Below are positions 59,960-64,000 of a DNA stretch of 64,000 bases, one piece after another; positions within the stretch are counted from its first letter, which is position 1; every line of letters starts with the position of its first letter. The notes under the pieces were generated by a model, which was not told the origin of the DNA, did no database searches, and worked only from the letters and a program-made list of their open reading frames with translations. Origin of the DNA: Clostridia bacterium (GTDB lineage Bacteria; Bacillota; Clostridia; Oscillospirales; CAG-272); NCBI GenBank assembly GCA_017625755.1, contig JAGAKG010000028.1:49666-113665 (forward strand), in the 5' to 3' direction. The translations under genes were made by a program, and so were the position numbers.

Positions 59960-61229
59960 AGTATTGGCTTTTCTTCCTCAAAGAAACCATTCTATCGTAC
60001 TCAGCTCTCCCCTCAGCAGATTGCCAATAATCGGGGCGGTTTGTCGCCGCGATAGTAGGCTCTGTTCCGTCGGTTCCGTAGAAAGGCGAGAGATTATCGT
60101 TTTCGTACTTAACTCTGTCTTCTTCCCTTCTGAAATCGGGAATATCGTAAGGCACTCCGTTCTCGAGCATACTTCTGTGTCCGAGAATCGCTACCGATGC
60201 CATAGTCGTACCAAAATAAACATCAAACTCAGGTCTGCGGTTTTCTCTTATACAGTTTAGAAATTCGCGAATAACATAAAAGTCTCCGCCGCCGTGTCCT
60301 GCCTTTTTGGCAAGAGCATCGTCCTTATCCTTGAGTAAGGGAAGGTAGTAGCTGGTTGCGCAGGAAACATTCTCGGGAAGGTCCCATTTATTATAGTTGA
60401 GAAGTACCCTGCCCGTACCGTCACGGAGATTTTCTATCTGCCCTTTTTCTGCGCAAACACGGTAAGAATCCTCACGCCCGCCAAAGTCCGCGCAACCCGT
60501 TACACGGAATACGGAGTCGTCATCGTTGAGTGTGGTAAGTATAGCCGCTCTCTCGGGAACTCCTCTCGAAATTCCATTGAAGTCAGATTGAATAGGGGCG
60601 TAAACGGGCATTGCGGTCACACGCTTAGGCATAGCACCCGTTATATACATCAACGGCGCGAGCGAGTGAGTGATATAGTAGGTTCTGGGGAGATTGTATC
60701 GCCAATGCTTTGATGTGGGACAAAGCTCAATAGCGTACTCAGCGTCGGTATGATCAAGAGGATGATTATACTCGCCCTCTGCATAAAGCACCTTGCCAAG
60801 CGAGCCTCCGCGATATACCCTTCTCATCTCCTGATTGAATGCCATAAAGGGATAGTTTTCGGAAAGCATATATATAGCCGAGCTTTTTTCTGCCGCTCTC
60901 ACAAGCGCTACACCCTCTGCCATAGTAGCATTTGCCGTACATTCGCTGAGAACATGTATTCCACGCTCAAGCAGCCTTATAGCATAAGGAGCGTGCTCGT
61001 GAAAGTAGTTGCTGAGAAGCACCGCATCAAGCCCCTCGTGCTCAATAAAATCATCAAATGCGGTATAGACGGCAACATCATCGCCAAGCATTTCCTTCGC
61101 CTTGTTAGCATATTTTTCGTTGAAATCGCAAACTGCAACGATCTCGGCATTGTTTGCAAGCACGCATTTATAGAAATATGAGCCCCTATATCCGCCGAAG
61201 ATACCCATTTTAATTGTTTTTTTAGACAT
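59958..61229 (-). CDS. Gfo/Idh/MocA family oxidoreductase (third copy)
   Basis: 423 residues. Rossmann start IKMGIFGGYRGSYFYK, LSECTANATMAEGV in the place of the EKP motif, GHGGGDFYVIREFLNCI near the C terminus. Longer than the other two. The neighbouring AraC regulator is divergent on the other side, as in the first module. Reaction unknown; the active Lys of EKP is not obvious in this copy, so it could act on a different substrate or be a non-redox relative (alpha-glycosidase-like members exist in this family). Confidence 0.86.
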   Translation of the reverse strand: MSKKTIKMGIFGGYRGSYFYKCVLANNAEIVAVCDFNEKYANKAKEMLGDDVAVYTAFDDFIEHEGLDAVLLSNYFHEHAPYAIRLLERGIHVLSECTANATMAEGVALVRAAEKSSAIYMLSENYPFMAFNQEMRRVYRGGSLGKVLYAEGEYNHPLDHTDAEYAIELCPTSKHWRYNLPRTYYITHSLAPLMYITGAMPKRVTAMPVYAPIQSDFNGISRGVPERAAILTTLNDDDSVFRVTGCADFGGREDSYRVCAEKGQIENLRDGTGRVLLNYNKWDLPENVSCATSYYLPLLKDKDDALAKKAGHGGGDFYVIREFLNCIRENRRPEFDVYFGTTMASVAILGHRSMLENGVPYDIPDFRREEDRVKYENDNLSPFYGTDGTEPTIAATNRPDYWQSAEGRAEYDRMVSLRKKSQY

Positions 61230-61250
61230 AATATTTTCTCCTTTTCATTA

Positions 61251-61412
61251 TTATATTGGAATAAGTACGAGAGCGAGAACACCTATAAATGACAGGCAGA
61301 CCGCCAATATTTCTTTTTTTGTGGGATTTTGTCCGGTCAATGCCGCAATAACGGTTGAAGCTATTATAACTCCGAACATAAGAACGGAAATGACGACTAT
61401 TTCGTAATACAT
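61251..61412 (-). CDS. small two-helix membrane protein
   Basis: 53 residues: helix 1 IVVISVLMFGVIIAS, polar turn GQNPTKKEIL, helix 2 CLSFIGVLALVLIP. A GGGGAA site sits ahead of the ATG. It lies 21 bases upstream of the third Gfo/Idh gene and is likely co-transcribed. Family not recognised. Confidence 0.65.
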   Translation of the reverse strand: MYYEIVVISVLMFGVIIASTVIAALTGQNPTKKEILAVCLSFIGVLALVLIPI

Positions 61413-61461
61413 GCAAGTTCCCCTTTGTTGCTTAATTATAACAAAAGGGAGCACCTTTGTA

Positions 61462-61523
61462 AATGGAATATTTCCATTCTTTTATGTAAAAAAGTTGTAT
61501 TTTCGTATTTTTTATGCTATAAT
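61462..61523. promoter_or_regulatory. AraC gene promoter and nearby operator-like palindrome
   Basis: TTGTAT (61495-61500), 17-bp spacer, TATAAT (61518-61523) for the rightward AraC gene. A perfect palindrome AATGGAATATTTCCATT (61462-61478) lies between it and the leftward membrane-protein gene and is a candidate regulator site. Confidence 0.7.
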
Positions 61524-61552
61524 ACTTTTGTAACACTCTAAGGAGGAGAAAA

Positions 61553-62347
61553 ATGAAACGCGATAACATTTGTAAATTTAATCCGTATCGCTCCAGCGAC
61601 CTTATATGTCTTAATTTCATAAAAGAATGTAATAATGCTCAAAACCATATACATTCTGCCGAACATTACTCCATCCATCTTGTATTGGACGGAAAAGGTA
61701 TGTTCGTCTGTGACGGAGTGGAACACGAAATAGAAAAAGGAACTTTGTTCTTCGTATGTGAGGGAAACGAGTTTTCCATTGGAGCGTATAACGACGAATC
61801 ACTTGAATACTGTTATATCTGTTTTCACGGTAGGCGAGCAAATGAACTGATTTTTCGATTTAATATCCTTGATAACAATGTATTTCACGGATACAGCGAT
61901 ATAATCCCATTCTGGAAAGAGTGCCAGAAGCTGGCAGAAGAAGCGAATATCGATGTTCTTTGCGAGTCGGTCATTCTCTACTCATTGTCAAAGCTCAAGC
62001 CTGATAAAAAGGAAAATAGTGATATACTCTCAAAAGTATTAGAGCTGACACAAAAGAATTTCACCGATCCTGACCTTTCCATATCTGCAATTGCCGATAT
62101 GCTTGGATACAATGAAAAATATCTGTCCACGCTGTTTAAGAAGAAAAAAGGTGTCGCCTACACCCAATATCTGCGGGAGCAAAGAATCAAGCACGCAATA
62201 TTTTTAATAGAACAAGGTGTCGAGAGTGTGAAAAATGTATCTCTGCTTTCGGGCTTCCGCGACGCTCTCTATTTTTCCAAAATATTTACCGCGAGCGTTG
62301 GTATTCCCCCAAAGGAATATATAAAATCGATACAAAAAGAGAAATAA
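61553..62347 (+). CDS. AraC family transcriptional regulator
   Basis: 264 residues: N-terminal cupin-like ligand domain (MFVCDGVEHEIEKGTLFFV in parts as CDGVEHEIEKGTLFF) and AraC HTH pair (MLGYNEKYLSTLFKKKKGV, GFRDALYFSKIFTASVG). AAGGAGG precedes the ATG. Divergent from the small membrane protein and the third Gfo/Idh gene, repeating the plan of the first AraC/dehydrogenase module. The ligand is unknown. Confidence 0.92.
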   Translation: MKRDNICKFNPYRSSDLICLNFIKECNNAQNHIHSAEHYSIHLVLDGKGMFVCDGVEHEIEKGTLFFVCEGNEFSIGAYNDESLEYCYICFHGRRANELIFRFNILDNNVFHGYSDIIPFWKECQKLAEEANIDVLCESVILYSLSKLKPDKKENSDILSKVLELTQKNFTDPDLSISAIADMLGYNEKYLSTLFKKKKGVAYTQYLREQRIKHAIFLIEQGVESVKNVSLLSGFRDALYFSKIFTASVGIPPKEYIKSIQKEK

Positions 62348-62357
62348 AACAAAAAGC

Positions 62358-62387
62358 AAAAATCCCGCACTTTCGTGCGGGATTTTT
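62358..62387. terminator. AraC gene terminator
   Basis: AAAAATCCCGCAC / GTGCGGGATTTTT, 13-bp stem with TTTC loop, sharing its G/C core with the terminator at 59929-59959. Confidence 0.9.
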
Positions 62388-62411
62388 GAGCATTGACAGA
62401 AAAGATATTAC

Positions 62412-62603
62412 TTATTTTTGTTGCTTTTTCTTTTTGTCAACAACAAAGCAAATGATATTTGTGATTAGCGATATAGTATTTACAATCAAAAAAAATACAA
62501 ATAAGATTTTAAACTGTTGAAGCATTGACATAGCTGACCAATATACTGCTCCGATAACAGTTATAAAGCAAACGATCCAAAAGAAATTATTATTTTTTTC
62601 CAT
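62412..62603 (-). CDS. small membrane protein, second of a pair
   Basis: 63 residues with two hydrophobic segments (FFWIVCFITVIGAVYW and ILFVFFLIVNTISLITNIICF given as ILFVFFLIVNTISL) and a Lys-rich tail. It starts ten bases after the stop of a 32-codon gene and uses a GAGG-like site in between. Not recognised. Confidence 0.6.
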   Translation of the reverse strand: MEKNNNFFWIVCFITVIGAVYWSAMSMLQQFKILFVFFLIVNTISLITNIICFVVDKKKKQQK

Positions 62604-62613
62604 AATCTACGCC

Positions 62614-62712
62614 TCACCCAAAAAATCTCATAATCATCATAGCCATAACGGTCAACAACGAAACAAGGGTAGATAACATAGCAATTATAATGTGAATGTT
62701 TGTCTTTTTCAT
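62614..62712 (-). CDS. 32-residue membrane peptide, first of a pair
   Basis: Single hydrophobic segment (IHIIIAMLSTLVSLLTV) with N-terminal Lys residues. It lies behind a very good promoter and ahead of the 63-residue membrane protein. Ribosome-binding site is moderate (AAGGGCGG). Could be a toxin-like, signalling or leader peptide; no evidence for any. Confidence 0.55.
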   Translation of the reverse strand: MKKTNIHIIIAMLSTLVSLLTVMAMMIMRFFG

Positions 62713-62736
62713 AGCGGCACCGCCCTTCTTGGATTT

Positions 62737-62765
62737 AGTATAGCATAAAATCATAGTTTTGTCAA
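62737..62765 (-). promoter_or_regulatory. sigma-A promoter of the small membrane-protein pair
   Basis: Leftward TTGACA (62765-62760), 17-bp spacer, TATACT (62742-62737). The strength of the match supports the reality of the two short genes. Confidence 0.85.
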
Positions 62766-62932
62766 TGAAGCATTCGCCGTTGGCGAATATGAAGCAGAAG
62801 CCTTACGGCTTCTATGAAGCGGCGGCTCTGCCGCCATGAAGCGAAGCACACACTAACCTCTCCGTGAGCCGAAGGCTCGCTTCACAGAACGAAGTTCTGC
62901 TTCATTCTTCATACACCGCAGGTGCGCTTCAT
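62765..62932. repeat. array of mini-hairpins joined by ATGAAGC / GCTTCAT units
   Basis: Left half: ATGAAGC repeats at 62765, 62789, 62814 and 62836 separated by hairpins ATTCGCC/GGCGAAT, AGAAGCC/GGCTTCT and GGCGGC/GCCGCC. Right half: GCTTCA or CTTCAT units at 62879, 62899, 62907 and 62926 separated by hairpins GAGCC/GGCTC, CAGAAC/GTTCTG and CACC/GGTG. The two halves are inverted, so the whole can also fold as one large cruciform. No gene. Confidence 0.85.
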
Positions 62933-62934
62933 TT

Positions 62935-62976
62935 CCAAACAAAAGAGCACTGCTCTCGCAGTGCTCTTTTGTTTGG
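62935..62976. terminator. 19-bp perfect terminator of the lipoprotein gene
   Basis: CCAAACAAAAGAGCACTGC / GCAGTGCTCTTTTGTTTGG with TCTC loop. It closes the leftward lipoprotein transcript and lies next to the hairpin array. Confidence 0.85.
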
Positions 62977-63027
62977 AACGAGTTGACAAAAAAGATGCCA
63001 TTATCATTTCAATTAAACAATGTATTT

Positions 63028-63741
63028 TTATTTACAATCTTCGATTTGTTGCTTTATTATGTCATACGATACTGAATTTTCGTAAAATTCCATCGTCTGT
63101 GAAAGATCAACGGCAGAATTTACAGCATTATTATACTCGCCTTTGCTTACGGTTTTTCCATCTATAAAATACTCGTTAATAATTTCAAAATCATTATTTT
63201 CAAGAGTCACATAACGCTCTGAATATGATGCATTGAGAATTAGAGAAAATCCGGTTTGGTCGAGCTTATATACATTGTCGTAATATTTTCCCATATGTCC
63301 GTTCTGATTGATAATAATTCCACTTCGTTCGACATATTTTCCGCCCAACCTTCGACCCAAATGTTGCTCAATAACATTACCGTTTTTGTAAGAACAAATG
63401 AGATCTCCGTCAGCCTCGCAAACACCCATCGCATATAACTCCGGGATATCGTCGTTATCGACATACACAAGCGCATAACGATAATCGAAATCATATACGC
63501 TTTCTCTGGATTCTATAAAGTCTAAATAAGCGGCTTTCCAGTCAAGAAAATTGCCCTTGATGTCATTTTTTGTATTACTTGTGTTAGGATTACTGTTTTC
63601 CGCAAGCGAATCTTGCTCGCTTCCTGTTTGACTGTTCGATAATAAATCTTTATCGTTTTGCTGTGTTGTCACTTGACAAGCGCACAACGCCATAGTTATA
63701 GAGGCAAAAACCACAAACAGACTTAATACCTTCTTTAGCAT
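63028..63741 (-). CDS. lipoprotein of unknown function
   Basis: 237 residues. Signal peptide with lipobox MALCACQV (Cys about 22), a Gln/Asn/Ser linker (SNSQTGSEQDSL), then a small globular domain containing DFDYRYALVYVDNDDIPELYA, shown in parts as YALVYVDNDDIPELY, which resembles calcium-binding-like acidic loops of many Clostridial lipoproteins. Family not recognised. Strong promoter upstream. Confidence 0.8.
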   Translation of the reverse strand: MLKKVLSLFVVFASITMALCACQVTTQQNDKDLLSNSQTGSEQDSLAENSNPNTSNTKNDIKGNFLDWKAAYLDFIESRESVYDFDYRYALVYVDNDDIPELYAMGVCEADGDLICSYKNGNVIEQHLGRRLGGKYVERSGIIINQNGHMGKYYDNVYKLDQTGFSLILNASYSERYVTLENNDFEIINEYFIDGKTVSKGEYNNAVNSAVDLSQTMEFYENSVSYDIIKQQIEDCK

Positions 63742-63773
63742 AGCAATTCTCCCCCTTAATTTAATACATTTAT

Positions 63774-63801
63774 ATTATAGCAGATTTCTTAACTTTTTCA
63801 A
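63774..63801 (-). promoter_or_regulatory. sigma-A promoter of the lipoprotein gene
   Basis: Leftward TTGAAA (63801-63796), 16-bp spacer, TATAAT (63779-63774). Beyond it, to the window end, is AT-rich DNA with no gene seen. Confidence 0.8.
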
Positions 63802-64000
63802 TATTTTGCAAAAAAATATTGAAAAGGTTCACTTCTACTCCCTTGCCCAAAACTACCGATTGGCATCTTTTAATTAAAATTGCTTTTCGCCATAGCGAAA
63901 AGATACCTAACCTTTTCACTATTCACTATTACTTATTACTTTCCAAAAATCCGTACACGCCGAATTAGTGAAAAGTGAAAAAGTAAAAAATTCCGCACAC

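Noticed and set aside
62765..62932. CRISPR array
   Set aside because: The repeated heptamers are too short, spacing is irregular, the spacers are palindromes, orientation flips, and no cas genes are present.

Overview
The window looks like a chromosomal segment of a gut-associated member of Bacillota, class Clostridia, probably near the Oscillospiraceae and Ruminococcaceae. The evidence is a cysteine T-box, a ZTP riboswitch in front of pflBA, an L27 with the cleavable N-terminal extension plus its protease Prp between rplU and rpmA, a split transketolase, a DegV/FakA pair, an RqcH with the D97-R98 motif, BspA-type leucine-rich lipoproteins and a choloylglycine-hydrolase-type enzyme. Many sigma-A promoters with exact 17-bp spacers can be read. 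The species cannot be named from the sequence alone.

Layout. 1-7 kb: two M42 aminopeptidases, a PLP lyase gene broken by one in-frame TAA, an MBOAT acyltransferase, a CDF metal transporter, a leucine-rich surface protein and a small ribbon-helix-helix protein. 7-11.4 kb: T-box-controlled cysE-cysS, then both transketolase subunits. 11.4-12 kb: a MITE-like repeat and an AT-rich non-coding tract. 12-23 kb: two polysaccharide deacetylases, FtsK/SpoIIIE, a two-gene TauE/SafE permease, a DHHW protein, alaS and type II pantothenate kinase. 23-34.3 kb: HAD phosphatase, rqcH, ThuA-like protein, pflA and pflB under a ZTP riboswitch, a MarR regulator, the fatty-acid kinase pair, and pnuC behind a structured leader. 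34.3-42.3 kb: rplU-prp-rpmA, yfmF-yfmH, lgt, folD, an ECF S component, acyl-ACP thioesterase and an apparently unpaired MazF-type toxin. 42.7-50.5 kb: an MFS/GH2 fusion, a bile-salt-hydrolase-like enzyme, an unknown lipoprotein, a glycerophosphodiesterase and an odd double voltage-sensor channel. 50.7-64 kb is accessory: two AraC plus Gfo/Idh modules (the first with a URO-D-like protein) flank a leucine-rich lipoprotein, a zinc-ribbon/SHOCT membrane protein, an XRE regulator and a tandem TIR gene pair. It ends with two tiny membrane proteins, an array of mini-hairpins and a lipoprotein.

How the genes connect. PflB/PflA make formate and FolD interconverts one-carbon folates; a ZTP switch on pfl joins these, since ZTP reports a shortage of 10-formyl-tetrahydrofolate. 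CysE and CysS share one tRNA-Cys sensor. FakA/FakB, the MarR regulator and the thioesterase point to handling of exogenous or released fatty acids. MBOAT and DHHW proteins normally act together in polymer O-acetylation but lie about 14 kb apart here.

Most interesting for follow-up: the MFS/GH2 fusion, the channel whose K+ filter is replaced by an acidic stretch, the tandem TIR pair, the unassigned pnuC leader RNA, and several families of palindromic repeats. No CRISPR array, tRNA, rRNA, transposase gene or phage structural gene was found.
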